Below are positions 22,171 through 34,904 of a DNA stretch of 64,000 nucleotides, piece by piece. A program made the position numbers and the translations under genes. The stretch's first letter is position 1; every line of letters starts with the position of its first letter. The DNA is from Eurosta solidaginis (Eukaryota; Arthropoda; Insecta; Diptera; Tephritidae). The notes beneath the pieces were generated by a model that made no database searches, was not told where the DNA came from, and was given only the letters and a program-made list of their open reading frames with translations. The stretch lies in the NCBI RefSeq assembly GCF_040869045.1, contig NC_090319.1:381253601-381317600 (forward strand), read 5' to 3'.

Positions 22171-24254
22171 AGTTCTCTGTGTAATAAAGATCAGATTTCT
22201 ACACAACACATAATTGAGAGGTTACGGTAAGTTTAAAACTAAGCTTTCTCTCCCAAACAATTCGGCAAGAGCTGAAAGAGAAACTTACGAGATAATGAAG
22301 TTTAAGAGATCTTCAGGACAGAAGGAACGCGGGTACTCTCGAACGCCGATGAGTTAGGGATTCTGATCATAGGTTAATTCCTGACAACGTTTAGCGAACT
22401 CGTGGAGATGGTACTTTGCTTAATTTCAACTGGTATTAGAATATCGCAGACCTCAGATCCTGCCTTGTTTTACATTTTTTATCTACCGTGGATATCTAAT
22501 ATATCTATATACCACCTTCCCCCATACATTTCCCTCATTACACTCCCTAAATATGAATTTTATATTTCAATAACCCAGTTTTGCTTCATCCAAGACTCGA
22601 ACACCTTTTTCGCTTCCACTGCCGTGCTCTCTCAGCTCTCATCGACATCATGACCACATTATGCAAATCTTTACATTCGTTTTGCTTCTTTATCGTTGTT
22701 CAAAGCAAACTATTTGCACTTAAATTGAATTTCTTCTATCCCTAACTAAGTACTTAAGTACGTTCATTGAATAAGCCCCTTGTGGTTAAATCCCTTTTGT
22801 CGATCCTACGCTTAACATACACACATATACATACAAAGGAATAAGATTATGAGCAGCATACCCAAGTTGTCTTTTAGATTTCAATGGTCTTACCACAGCT
22901 TCTTTTCTTCTTGCCTTCAGAGTTAAATAGTTGTTGGATATCTGTAATGAAATCTACATGTTTTCTTGTACTTCAACAAGCGTTTTGCTTGTCTACTCAT
23001 GTTTGTCGTTGTCTCCAGCGAACAATCGGCTGCCATAATCATCACGCTGGTACCCATGAAGTACGTTAGTCTGTATGTAAGTATTAATGCAAGGTACTCG
23101 AAAAGACGGGTGGCAGGCGGTGCGCTGCTTCAATCTGCAGAACTTTTGTTGCTCTTCTGCACAACTTTATAAATACTTATTTATTTTGTTGTTGTTGTTT
23201 TCTTAGCGCTATTATTGTTTGTATTTAAGTTGTTGTTTGAGATCGCATTTAACTGATCAAAGTCGGAAGACAACGACCTTCGTTGCATTACAAGATCACC
23301 TCATCTCATAGGGATTAAAGCTGAAGGGATAGCAGAAGAAGAAGTAGAAGAAAGCATGTTTAGGTACATTCATATCAAAAAAAAAAAAAAAAAAAACAAA
23401 AATCAAAAACTTGTTAGCACAATATTAAATTGTAAATATGATGCCCCAATGGAAATATTAGAATTATTTCACAAGTGTTGCTTATTATGCCTAAGTTTGG
23501 CATGCCTAAGAGACTTCTTTCTTATTAATACGCATAGAAGGAGTGCAAAAAGCGTTTTCAGGATGGCAGGGCCTATTTTGGTTTGAATTGGCAAGTTGAC
23601 TGGCGCTGGTCGTCAACAGTTGACAGCTCTTGTGTGTACCCTAAATACCAAATTGCTTTATAAATATAGGAATATTGGGTTTGTTGTTATTGCTGATATA
23701 ATTTCATTTAGATTTTCCAATTTTGCAGTATTTTGTTAGCAACACGCCTTGCAGATTGGTTATCTTTTAACTGTTTTGTATCGCATGATCAACGTTTCTT
23801 TGTAAGTCTGCTTGGTTTTTGTTTTGCATCATTTTAAGGGGCAACGTAGGAAGGGAAATTTATGATATAGGTATGTATGATATGACCCCAACGGGTTGGG
23901 CAGAAATAACTGCATTTGCTACAAAACACAGATCCTAATTTTACATTTAAACGCTTTCTTTTGTAATCAAGATGCAAAAGAGTACCTAAACTCATATGTC
24001 AGAACTTCAAAAAAATTTACTTTTTAGTGAAAACATTGACCTCTACCTATCATCGAGTTTAACTCGAGCTTGAACTAAATGTTTTGTAAATAAATGTCTG
24101 GAACAGAATACAACAAAGTAGGAAAAGACATTAACTAATTTTTTTCTAACATATCGACTGCTGGGTGGAAATCAGCATATCTTGGCTGCCGTTTCAGACG
24201 GTTTACTTCAGCAAATTAAAAAAAAAAAATACCCTATAAAACCTATGTAGATTT
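22171..24254. other. Spacer
   Basis: No gene recognised. A poly-A run of about 19 lies near 23378-23396. Frames of 60-83 codons lack domains. Confidence 0.4.
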
Positions 24255-25937
24255 TTTATACTCAGCTGAGCAGAGCTCACAGAGTATATTATTTTGTTCG
24301 CATAATGGTAATCCGTAACGGCATAAATTAATCGAGATAGATATAGACTTCTATATATCAAAATGATCTGGGCGAAAAAAGAGATTTATTTAGCCATGTC
24401 CGTCTGTCCGTCCGTTCGTCCGTAAACACGATAACTTCAGTAAATTTTGAAGTATCTTGATGAAATTTGGTACGTAGGTTCCTGGGCACTCATCTCAGAT
24501 CGCTATTTAAAATTAACGAAATCGGACTATAAACGCCCACTTTTTCGATATCGAAAATTTCGAAAATGCGATAATTCATTACCAAATACGGATAAAGCCA
24601 TGAAATTAGTAGGAGGGTTGATCTTATGACGTAGAATATAAAATTAGTAAAATTTTGGACAATGGGCGTGGCACCGCCCACTTTTGAAAGAAGGTAATTT
24701 GAAAGTTTTGCAAGCCGTAATTTGACAGTCGTTGAAGATATCATCCTGAAATTTGGCAAGAGCGTTATTCCTATTCCTATATGTGTGCTAAATAAAAATT
24801 AGCAAAATCGGATGACGAACACGCCCACTTAAAAAAAAAAAAAAAATTTAGTCAAATTATAACAAAAAATTGAATACCTTTACAGTATATAAGTAAATTA
24901 TGTCAACATTCAACTCCAGTAATGATATGGTGCAACGAAATACAAAAATAAAAGAAAATTTCAAAATGGGCGTGGCTCCGCCCTTTTTCATTTAATCTGT
25001 CTAGAATACTTTTAATGCCATAAGTCGAACAAAAATTAACCAATCCTTGTGAAATTTGGTAGGGGCACAGATTCTATGACGATAACTGTTTTCTGTGAAA
25101 ATGGGAAAAATCGGGCGAAGTCACGCCCAGTTTTTATACACAGTCGCCCGTCTGTCCTTGCGCTCGGCCCTTAACACGATAACTTGAGCAAAAATCGATA
25201 TATCTTTACTAAACTTAGTTCACGTACTCATCTGAACTCACTTAATCTTGGCACAAAAAATGGCCGAAATCCGACTATGACCACGCCCACTTTTTTGATA
25301 TCGAAAATTACGAAAAATTAAAAAAAATGCCATAATTCTATACCAAATATGAAAAGAGGGATGAAAGATTGTAATTGGATTGGTTTTTTGACGCAAAATA
25401 TAACTTTAGAAAAAAATTTTTGAAAAATGGGTGTGACACCTTCCATATTAAGTAGAATAAAATGAAAAAGTTCTGCAGGGCGAAATCAAAAGACCTTGGA
25501 ATCTTGGCAGGAATACTGTGCGTGGTATTACATATACTATAAATAAATTAGCGGTACCCGACAGATGATGTTCTGGGTCACCCTAGTCCACATTTTGGTC
25601 GATATCTCGAAAACACCTTCACATATACATCTCCCCTTTAAAACCCTCATTAATACCTTTAATTTGATACCCATATCGTACAAACACATTATAGAGTCAC
25701 CCCTGGTCCACCTTTATGGCGATATCTCGAAAAGGGGTCCACCTACACAGCTAAGGCCCACTCCCTTTTAAAATACTCATTAACACCTTTCATTTGATAC
25801 CCATGTCATACAAGCACATTCCATGGTTACCCTATGTTCATTTTCCTAAATGGTGATGTTCCATTATTTTGTCTCCAAAGCTCACAGCTGAGTATGTAAT
25901 GTTCGGTTACACCCGAACTTAGCCTTCCTTACTTGTT
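24255..25937 (+). mobile_element. HINE family 1, copy E, essentially full length
   Basis: Best reference copy in the window. It starts 'ttatactcagctgagcagag', then INE-1-like 'gccatgtccgtctgtccgtc' near 24395, a core with alternating 'gggcgtgg' tracts, about three 130-bp tandem units (25560-25850), a sub-terminal repeat ('agctcacagctgagtatg') that inverts the 5' end, a hairpin (GTTCGG, loop, CCGAAC) and the end 'cttccttacttg'. No protein is encoded; movement would need Helentron Rep/helicase in trans, which is not in this window. Confidence 0.88.
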
Positions 25938-26640
25938 TATTTCTATTTTTGTTTAATTTTGACTTTGCTTTCTTTTGCATATATTATTCTTTTGCACACT
26001 ACATACTTCGTATGTAACTATATGTTAAAGTTATGCTTATTGGTAAGGCGGTTGCAGAGAAACTTGGTTTTTTGGTTTCGTTTGCTTTGATTGCTTTAAT
26101 AAACTTTCTAGTTTAGTTTCTTTTTTGCTGTTCATTTGCTTTGCTTGTCAGTTGTTTTTATTAGTTTTTTTTGTTTCTTTAGTTTCCTATGATGCAGTTT
26201 AATTTGTTTATGAATCTCTTTATTTTCTCTGAGTGTTACAAGGTTATTGTTTTGTTTTGTGATCCTTGTTTGTCTTATAGTATTTTAGATTGTTTTTTTT
26301 TTTTTGCTTCATTTATGCTTTGTTTTAAACGAGTTTTATTTTGCTTATTTATTAAGTTTTGATTCTCTAACTGTTTTCTAGCTCTATTTATTTTTAAGAT
26401 TTTTAGTTTGACGGGTTTTGTTTGTTTACAATTTTTTTTTGGTTTGTCTATTTTCTTTGTTTAGTTATTTTGTTTTGTTTTGTTTGTTTACTTTGCTGTG
26501 TCTGCTTTGTTTGTTTTATAGTGTGTTTTTTATTTTGCATTGCTTTTGTCGTTTGGTTTGTTTGTTATGTACTGTTTATTAGTTTTATAACTTTTATTGT
26601 GCTTTATTAAACTTGCTTATGGTAGTAACTTCGATAATTT
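25938..26640. repeat. T-rich low-complexity tract (TTTTGTTTG-type)
   Basis: About 700 bp dominated by T with scattered 'ttgttttgtttg' motifs. The plus-strand frame at 26422-26610 encodes only Phe/Cys/Val-rich low complexity and is not a credible gene. Confidence 0.6.
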
Positions 26641-29139
26641 GTTTATAATTTTTTTATACTTATTTCACCCGGGATGTATGTTTTCAATTGACGGTGTATT
26701 TAAAATATGTAGAAACGTTTATTCTAGACGCGTTTTTGTTATTTTTTACGAAGAAGATAAGATTAGGACAAGGATCTGAATTTTGTTTGAAGTAGCGGAC
26801 AACTATTTACTAAATTTTTGTACAAAACTGCACAAAATTCAAAACCCATGAGCTTGATAAGAAAGTGGCTTGATGTTTCCTTATTTCGAAATTCTTTTCC
26901 AATTCGTAGTAATCAACTTTTAATTTTGTGCCTACAAATACCCTTACTTTCAGAAACCAGGGCGTTCGGGACCATAAAGGAGGATGAAATGCTGAACAAA
27001 CAGTTTCAGCTGAATACCCAGAAACCAAAGATCTGATTGAAGAGCCCTAGTCCCCATAAACTTAAGAAGTCATCTCTGTTTGCATTAAAAATAAATCCGG
27101 AACTGGAGAAGGCCCTCAGAGTCGGACATCCACAAGAAATTCGGTGTTGAGTAAAGCAACATACCCAAGCTGACACGCGTCACTCTAGCTCAACTTCGAT
27201 CTCGATACTTTAATAGGTTAAACTCTTAGTTATTCAGAATTAACCCCGACATATCCAAAGTACATATGTTATACATGTAATGTTTTCTCACATTACATCA
27301 ATCTTTTTTTCAATTGCATTGTGCAACCTACGCTTCTAACAGCCTTATCTCTTTGGTCCAGCCCTGTTGAAACAACAAGTTGCCTCGAACTCTATTGATG
27401 ACAATTTGTGAGTGTTCGCACTTGCTGGATGGGGAAAATCAGTTCTACAACAACAACTAGAATCCCGATTACAAAAAAAACTTATTTTTAAAGTATTTCA
27501 AAATACTTTTCTTTTAACTGGAACTTCGAAGTTCCGGTACGGAACTTTTGAATTTTATATCAGCGCAAATTACACACACACGAACATAACTCACCGATAA
27601 AAATTTGTCTATTAAAGATGCGTTTTTATATCTTTTATCTGTAATAAATTCATTATAAATGCAATCAGCAGTTTTCGTTAAGGCAATTAAATCGATTTAA
27701 ATATTATGAGCATTTTATTGAAATTAATTTCGTTTTCAATTCAATTTTTTTTTCCAATTATTGTTTGTGTGCGCATTTGAATTGGATAGTCTTTCGAACG
27801 GCAACAGCGGCGCAGCTGGATTTCACTTTTTTAATTAACAAAAACAAAAATGTTGATTACCAGCAATAAAAATAATAATTCTTTCAGAGCGATAAGCCAC
27901 CAACAGCAGTTTGAATACAATACTTAGAAATGCATTGAAGATGCAGATTTTAACGTAAAACGCATATACGTACATACATATATATGTACATAGTTCTGCT
28001 TTAATCCCTGGGCTTGCGCTGTTTCGAATTGGGATGCAACGAAAGTGCAATTTTTACTTTTTTTATGTGTAAAGCACAGTGGTGCACAACCCCGGCAGAG
28101 TTTCGAATACAAAAGAAACTTTGTTTGTAGTATTATCTGTTTATTTACATGGAGAATGTTTGAGCATAACTAGAATTCACGCAAGAGATTTTTACTGCTT
28201 GAAGTAAAAGCTAAAACTGATTGACTGCTTGTTTCACGGAATCTCTTTCCCATACGACATGTACGTGAACGCCAATTAGTTTTCCGAAGTTCTCGAGCGC
28301 TCCACTGGCTAAGCACAGAGTGAAACATCCTCAGCAGCAACATCTGGGTGTGTTTGCCTTTCACTGCGCGCATTAAAAAGTGAATTGAAATTGAAGATTG
28401 CTTGTGAAATTCACAATTTTTTTATTTTATTTTGCAACAGAATAGCCAAATCTGGCAATAAAAAGCACACAAAGATTCACAAAAAAGTAACACATAACCG
28501 AGCATCAAATGCTTTAGATACAAGTAAAAATATTCCTGTTAATGTGAGCACTCTTCGAGTCTATTAAATTCCTGCTGAGTTTGCATAGAAAATTCATAAA
28601 GCAAAAGTGTTGGCTATTTCAACTGAGAGTGAAAAAAACAAAAAATAGTTAACTCAAGTTGTAAAGCAAGTTCGTTTTTCGCCATTGCTATAATGCTTTT
28701 GTGGCATTTGCGCTTACGAGAAAGTGTTCGATGTCAGCTCAACGTTCTTGTCGTTTGGATTTGATCAGCATACAGAACCTTGACCACAAAAATGACATCG
28801 TAAAAAATACGATAATTATTTTACGCATTTCCCGGTGTTACCATTGTTGCTAGTTATGTGTTGTTCTTTTTTTACACTCACTTCCATATAAAATGCAACT
28901 CTACAAACAATTCATGTTGGAAAAGCTTTTTTAGAATTTTTTTAAACACTTCTTTTTTATTACATTTTTAAGCTTTGGTTTGCGGTTGAAAGGCGTTAAA
29001 TTGTGGTTTGTAGCAGGTAATGTGGCACCAAGAAAGCTCACACATTATTCCATTAGAACTATGAACAAAACTACTGTAAGAATTATATAACGTGCTCCTC
29101 TATTTTAGTTTTGATATGATTTTAGGATTGGCCCTTTAG
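26641..29139. other. Spacer
   Basis: 2.5 kb without a supported gene. Frames of 60-72 codons have no domain. A short TA-rich palindromic patch ('tacatatatatgta') occurs near 27970-27990. Confidence 0.4.
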
Positions 29140-29600
29140 GTGGTTTTTCTATCTCTCATTTTCCTTCTCTGTTTCTTGTCCTTCTCCCTCTAATCCTACC
29201 ACTCTCTTTTTTTCTCTCTTTCCCTCCATCCCTCTCTCTTATTATTCCGTTCCATCACCCTATCTTTCTCTTACTCCTTATTTTCCTCTCCTTCTCGTTA
29301 GCCTTCTTCGTCACCGTGTCTTCGGATCTGCGACGGTAACTACAAATATTTTGGTCAGTGCAGAAAGTTGGCCATGAATATGACGATTGAACATATCTTC
29401 TCCTTCACCTTTTTCTTTACTTTTCTTTTCTTTTATATATCTGCTAATATCTGCTTTTCTTTCCACTTTCCCGCCTTGTTCTGCATATTCCTCTCTTTCC
29501 TTTTCCGATAGCCGACTCTTCGGGCTTGCGACGCTGTCAGCAAATCTGTATGGTCAGTGTAGGAAGTGGACCATGAATATGAATAGCTTTTTTTATTGAT
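29140..29600. repeat. Pyrimidine-rich tract with a diverged two-unit duplication
   Basis: Two units, about 29140-29390 and 29395-29590. Each has a C/T tract followed by 'gccgactcttcgggcttgcg' or its variant 'gccttcttcgtcaccgtg...', then 'tggtcagtg' and 'ggaccatgaatatga' or 'ggccatgaatatga'. It resembles the pyrimidine tracts inside the window's Helitrons, but no Helitron end is seen here. Confidence 0.5.
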
Positions 29601-30099
29601 ATGAGCTAGCTGATCAGTTAGCACGGCATGGATCGGCCATTGATCTTGCAGGAGCGAGGGAGGTTTTTGAACTGTTGCGACTTATCAGAAGTTCACGAGG
29701 TTAAAAATAGTTGGAAGCTTTTGCAGTTCTGTTAAGGTTACAGGAGAATGTGATCAGCAAAACTGGAGCTTCAGCCATTCTTAAGACAGATAGATTTTCA
29801 GCTTAATTTGGACTGAGCAATTGGATCTCAAGTGGCATGTGTGGACTGGTTGCAATCGTTCACAGGTGGAGATAATTGTAACGGTGGATTACTGTGTCGT
29901 TGCCCACCTCAACTTTCTTCGGAAGCCCTTTCACTTCGCAAGCCTTTTTTAGTTCGTAGACTTTATGAAGCAACTAAACGTAGTAAAAGTAGCATAGTTG
30001 GACGCAATTACAGATTTTTAACTTTAGCCAGTCTTTGTACAACATTTTTCATTGGTTAACTCACGAGCTGCGGTGGCAAATCAGCGTATTAACGCAAAG
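29601..30099. other. Spacer
   Basis: A 75-codon plus-strand frame (29832-30059) has no recognisable domain. Nothing else seen. Confidence 0.35.
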
Positions 30100-30560
30100 T
30101 TGCGACCCATGGTAAATCAACCTAATCTGCTTTACAATTAGAGTGTTACGGCTCCTGGTACAGTTACACCTATAGCTGCGTCTACCAGGGTTTTGATATA
30201 CGGCTTCCGTCAGGGCTGCGATTAGAGTTACGGCTGCGGTGACTCTGATTATTGTTATAGCAACAGTTGTTACTTCGGTGGAATTTACGGCCTTTACTTT
30301 TGTGGTAGCGGTTATGGTTAAGGTGGCGGTTGCGGTTACAGTAACTGTTGCAGTTACTATTACAATCATGGTGACTGTAACGGTTACAGTTACGCTTACA
30401 GTTATGGTTTAACTAACTGCAGTAACGATTACAGTTACCGCCACAGTTACTGTTACAGTTACAGTGAAGGTTTTAGTTACGGTTACGGTTACGGTTAATA
30501 TTACATCTATGGCTACAGTGAAGATTATAGTTATAGCTCCCAATACCGATTACGTTAACG
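30100..30560. repeat. Imperfect GTTACR hexanucleotide array
   Basis: Repeats of 'gttacg', 'gttaca' and 'gttatg' run for about 450 bp. Because the period is a multiple of three, long frames appear on both strands (Thr/Val/Ala-rich, for example 102 codons at 30061-30369 minus). These are by-products, not genes. A small patch of the complementary motif is at 46.27-46.43 kb. Confidence 0.75.
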
Positions 30561-30835
30561 ATTATGGTAACAGCTTTCGTTCCTACAGTTTTGGTGTCAT
30601 TTGTAGAAACCTTTATACATCGAACCATTATATATTGCGACAATCTTAAATACATTTAAAGCAAATTTTTTCAAAGAAACAGCATTGAGGGCAAACTAAA
30701 CCAAAACAACAAAAGTTTACTGAGCAAGCACATAAATATTTTAGACCAACGAAACAATCGAATTTATGGTCGGTATTTAAATATTCAAATGCTGATTGAA
30801 AAACAATAAATTTGAAAGAGCAAAATCAAAATAGA

Positions 30836-31494
30836 ACAAGTAAGGACGGGACTGCCTTCGGCTGTGCCCAAGACTTTATACCTTTCATGAATGGGGCTGA
30901 ACAATAATCTTATCCCGTTCGTAATCTCCAAATAATCGGATGTATAAGATAAGAAATATATAGTGAACAGATGTATATACCTAAACGATTTTTAAGATAA
31001 ATATAAAATAAAAAATGGCAAAAAACCCCCTTATCTGAACGATCGGTTGTATGGGCTATATACTATATATAGCTCCGATCGAAATGATTTTTACAGGAAA
31101 TCTTCTATGATATATTAGAATAAATATCACCAAGTTTCACGTTTTTATATTGGAAACTAAGGAAGAAATGGCCAAAATTCTTTCGATCTGAACGATCGGT
31201 TGTATGGGAGATATATGTTATAGTGGTCCGATCCTACCGGATCCGACAAATATCTAATATAATACAAAAATACATCCTTGTGCCAAATTTCATTGAGATA
31301 TCTCAAAATTTGAGAGACTAGTTTGCGTTCAAACAGACAGACGGACGGACAGAGAGACGGGCATGGCTATATCAACTCAGTTCGTCGCCCTGATCAATTC
31401 GGTATACTTAATGGTGAGTCTATCTTCTATATTTCTCAATGTTACAACCATCGGACCAAAGTTAATATACCACTTCATGTTCATGAAAGGTATA
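30836..31494 (-). mobile_element. HINE family 2, copy K
   Basis: Shares the outermost 'acaagtaagga' end and the 'ttatac' end with family 1, but the internal sequence differs. The 5' end 'ttatacctttcatgaa' is repeated as an exact inverted copy ('ttcatgaaaggtataa' on the element's strand) about 40 bp from the 3' end. A GC-rich hairpin lies between that copy and the terminus. The 'gacagacggacggacagaga' tract corresponds to INE-1 'gtccgtctgtccg'. No tandem block. Not coding. Confidence 0.8.
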
Positions 31495-32577
31495 ATTACT
31501 ATGCGACAAACGTACAAGGACAAAATAAAGTAATTCGAAATCGAGACATTTACATATGTAGAAAAACAAAAAACAGAAAAATGTACAAACGAGCCAAGAA
31601 TTAGCATAAGAATTAAATTTGAACGTATTGAAATTCCGAAATTTATGTCTAAGCGATGTGCGAGAAACAATACTTTGCAACAACTAAAGAAATTCAAGTA
31701 GAAGAAAAATATTTGGAAATTACGAAAAAATAAAAAAAATAAGTGTATGCAAATAAGAATACTGAAGAGACAGCAAAACAAATAGCAGATAAATTGAAAT
31801 TTATGTTATTACAACAAAAAGTATTACTGCGATGTTGAAAATCGTGCAAAATTGCTTAGAAAAAATTTAAATTTTTTCTTAACAACAACAACAGTTCAAC
31901 CTCACTCCACAGCGCCTCTAAAAATGAGGCTTTTGTAGGGGAAGGTGTTTTAATGGCAGTCACCTTAACACCAAAAACATCAATTGGCTTTGTAATTTTT
32001 TTTCTGTATTTACTAGTTATTTATATATTTTTGATTTATTTACAATTTTTGCTTTGTTTGTTGTGTATTGCAGGCGCTCGAGTTGCTTTGGCGTTGGAAG
32101 TGTGGCCATTGACACTTAAAAGGTTTGTAACCAAAACAGTTTGACACTTCTTCGTGTACAAGTTTTGAACATTTTTTCGTGCAGCGTTTGTGTTCCAAAG
32201 AAAAATTAATATAGAAATTGAAAATTTTTTTGTTTGTTCCTTTGAGTAGCTCCGGGGTGTTTTCTTTCAAAAGCGTTTGAATGGCAAAACACGATCTTGA
32301 TCTTGAAGTGTTGCTGGTTAGATGTTAGTGTTTATTATTTCGGGATTATCTTCATATTGCATTGGTTTAATAGTTTTAAACAAATAATTTATATTTTTTG
32401 GTTAATTTAAAATTGAATAGTTTATTATTAAAAGAGCATGTGCCCATTTATTCAAATTGTTCAGCAGACTGTTTGATGGCAGAAAAACTTATTTCTAAAT
32501 TTTTGGTGGTGATTTGACACGGAATTGAACCTAGTTAGAACCTGCTGTGCGGTAGGCGGAACACGCCTTTTTAATAA
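31495..32577. other. Spacer with a possible SINE-head scrap at its right end
   Basis: Mostly A-rich DNA; the 134-codon minus-strand frame at 31377-31781 overlaps HINE K and is Phe/Ile-rich without a domain. At about 32510-32570 'gcggtaggcggaacacgcc' resembles the reverse of the SINE tRNA head, with the rest lost. Confidence 0.4.
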
Positions 32578-32585
32578 TAACTAAT

Positions 32586-32914
32586 GGTAATAGTCTAGCT
32601 GAGGGGTCGACTGCTAATACGCTACCAAAAATATCGAAAGACGTGTCAAAATAACCCTGGGCTACGCCATGCCAAATCCGGGTGTGTGGTATAACCGTGG
32701 CTACCGCCACGGTCATGCACAATTTTTTTTGTGGATACAAACACAACAAAAACCACATGATAATCGCCAACTTCAACTGCAAATATCTCCGGACAGAGAT
32801 ACAATTTTTCTTTTCCGCCTTCGGATTATTGTTCTCGAGATTAATACGCGTCTTCACTTCTCTCGATATTTTTTGACGCGTATTAGCAGTCGACCCCTCA
32901 ACTAGACTTTTACC
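32586..32914. mobile_element. MITE, 329 bp, ~50-bp terminal inverted repeats, 8-bp target duplication
   Basis: The left end 'ggtaatagtctagctgaggg' and the reverse complement of the right end 'ggtaaaagtctagttgaggg' align over about 50 bp. The block 'gtcgactgctaatacgc' is identical in both. The direct repeat 'taactaat' at 32578-32585 and 32915-32922 is the target duplication. Eight bases fit hAT or P superfamilies, but the terminal bases (GGTAA) are unusual for hAT, so the superfamily is open. The interior has a perfect 8-bp stem with a 4-nt loop (32694-32713). No coding capacity. Confidence 0.88.
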
Positions 32915-32928
32915 TAACTAATTTATTA

Positions 32929-33297
32929 GGCGGTCGTCGGGTTGCGATGGTAGCGTGCTCCACCTACCACACCGAAGATCCTGGGTGCACGCTCCGTGTA
33001 AAGCAACATGAAAAATTGTTGAAACAAGTTTTTTCAATTAGAAGAAAACTTTTCTAAGTGAGGTCGCCCCTCGGCAGTGTTTGGCAAGCACTCCGAGTGT
33101 ATTTCTGCCATGAAAAGCTTCTCAGTGAAAACTCATCTGCCTTGCAGATGCCGTTCGGAGTCGGCATAAAAAATGTAGGTCCTGTCCCACCTATTTGTAG
33201 GAAAAATTAAAAGAACCACGACGCAAATTGGAACAGAAGCTCGGCCTAAAATCTCTTCGAAGGTTACGGCGCCTTACATTTATTTTCATTTATTTGT
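32929..33297 (+). mobile_element. tRNA-derived SINE
   Basis: The plus-strand copy opens with the tRNA-like head ('gatggtagcgtgctccacct') and a mutated B-box ('gggtgcacgctcc'), followed by the family body ('gccgttcggagtcggcataa') and 'gcgccttacatttattttca' at the 3' end. It lies 7 bp from the MITE's right duplication. The damaged B-box suggests an inactive copy. Confidence 0.85.
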
Positions 33298-33599
33298 TTT
33301 CATTACCGGTTTTGTTTTTAGAAATTACATATATTTACAAACTATGTTTACATTAGCGTGATTTACACTTGGCTCGTTAAATCGTTAAGAAGGAGTAGTC
33401 AGTTCTACTATCGCCTACAGTCTCATGCTATTATTTTCCAATATCAAATGCTAAGTGGAATATCGTGCAACCTGCTGTTTCGATAATGTCTTTTCTCACC
33501 TCTGAATTTAATTCAAAAATGCTCAGTGTCAAAATTTTATTAAATAACATCCTATTTCAAGGCTCCAAATTAGCGTAAGGAGTCGGGTCTGCTTTTTAA
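33298..33599. other. Spacer
   Basis: No gene or repeat recognised. Confidence 0.35.
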
Positions 33600-34745
33600 T
33601 GTGTCGATACAAAAATAAGTAGATACTACAGGCTGCCAGATCATTACAGTGTCTTTCAGGCGGAAATTGTAGCCGTGAAGAAAGCAGCAGAAATTGTGGA
33701 GAAAGCGTTTAAGCTAAAATTGCGTTGATATAAACCTTGAGTCAGGCGGCGATCAAGGCTGTAATTTAACAGTACTTCATCCAGAATGGCGGCCGCCGTG
33801 GTGTGATGGTAGCGTGCTCTGCCATCCACACCGAAGATCCTGAGTTCACGCCCCGGGAAAAGCAACATCAATATTTTAGAAACAAGCCAACTGAATTAGA
33901 AGAAAATTTTTCTAACCGGGCTCGCCCCTCGGCAGGGTTTTGCAAGCACTCGGAGTGCATTTCTGCCATGAAAGCTTTACAATGAAAACTCATCTGTCTT
34001 GCAGACATAAAACAAGTAGGTTCCCACCAATTTGTAGGAATAAAATTAAGAGGAGCACGACGCAAATTGGAAAAGAAGCTCGACCTAAAATTCTCTTCGG
34101 AGGTTATTGCGCCTTACATTTACGAGTTGACAAAGGAGGGTGCAGCACTCGATAAATTGACTGCCCGATCCGTCTGGAGGAAATCAAAATTAGATATGAG
34201 TTGCATATGATTTCTCAAGCAGTAAAGGCGTGGACAGAAGCGCCCCGCGCTAAGATCATGTGCAAATCATACGACGCTAGACTCACAAAGTTGCTTATAT
34301 CTTTAAAGACACAAGAATTAAGGCTCACGAAGGCCACACTAACTGGACATTGCCTTCTGGCGTTACATGCTTTTAAGTTTGGTCACGTCAGTAACAGCAG
34401 ATGTAGAAAGTGCAGCCTGCAGGAAGAAACGGTTGAGCACCTTCTGTGTTCGTGTCCTGCGCACTTGAGGTTTAGTTACAAGGGCGACAGAGTTGCCACA
34501 TCTCGAGGCAGCAATTAACCTAGGCCCTAGAAAGCTTCTAGTATTTGCCAAGTGGAAGAAGTTATTATGGACACATACAGTCTATGTGAGGTCTTTATTG
34601 ACCGGCCAGTTGTTCAACCACAACCAAAGACTATTTCACAGTAGAGTTGAAGACGAGCTGTCACAGCATAAACTAAATTTATTAGAAGCTATAGTAGGAC
34701 ACTTATAAAAAAGTTCTTATGTCATACGTTGTTGAACCACACTCT
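33600..34745 (+). mobile_element. RNase H-bearing LINE, 3' part, split by a SINE
   Basis: The first part (33630-33787) reads 'LPDHYSVFQAEIVAVKKAAE' and then 'LSQAAIKAVI', conserved RNase H motifs. The second part (34121-34700) gives 'ELTKEGAAL', then 'TGHCLLALHAFKFG', a zinc-knuckle-like 'CRKCSLQEETVEHLLCSC' and 'LGPRKLLVF', the C-terminal tail usual for I/LOA/R1-group LINEs. A +1 type shift separates the knuckle from the tail (34201-34518 versus 34493-34708). A 3'-UTR-like 'cagtctatgtgaggt' follows at 34578. Upstream RT and endonuclease are absent. Confidence 0.8.
33788..34122 (+). mobile_element. tRNA-derived SINE inserted in the LINE
   Basis: The head 'gcggccgccgtggtgtgatg', A-box-like 'gatggtagcgtg', B-box-like 'gagttcacgcccc' and family body end at 'gcgccttacattta'. 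It interrupts the LINE between its 'SDSQAAIKA'-type motif and the later RNase H segment, so it is younger than that LINE copy. No clear target duplication remains. Confidence 0.85.
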
Positions 34746-34904
34746 GAGTTAGGTCGTTTTCGAAGTGACATCCAGAATAAAATGATATTCGAAAACAGAG
34801 TATAAGTGTATGTTGAAAATTGTCGAAATACAAAAAGTTTTAGATGTAGAATTCATCATTAGCCAGTTGAATTATCTCATTAAGTCGGCACGGTTCTAGC
34901 ATTC

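Noticed and set aside
26422..26610. Cys/Phe/Val-rich frame resembling a transmembrane peptide
   Set aside because: T-rich low-complexity DNA gives this composition in any frame.
30061..30369. 102-codon minus-strand frame rich in Thr, Val and Ala
   Set aside because: It is the direct translation of the GTTACR hexamer array. The opposite strand gives a similar frame, as expected for a period divisible by three.
31377..31781. 134-codon minus-strand frame with hydrophobic segments, a possible membrane protein
   Set aside because: Half of it lies in HINE family 2 and the rest in A-rich spacer whose complement codes Phe and Leu. No recognisable domain.
32929..34122. Two SINEs as direct repeats flanking a composite element
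   Set aside because: Each is an independent copy with its own mutations. One is inside a LINE, and no shared duplication encloses the pair.
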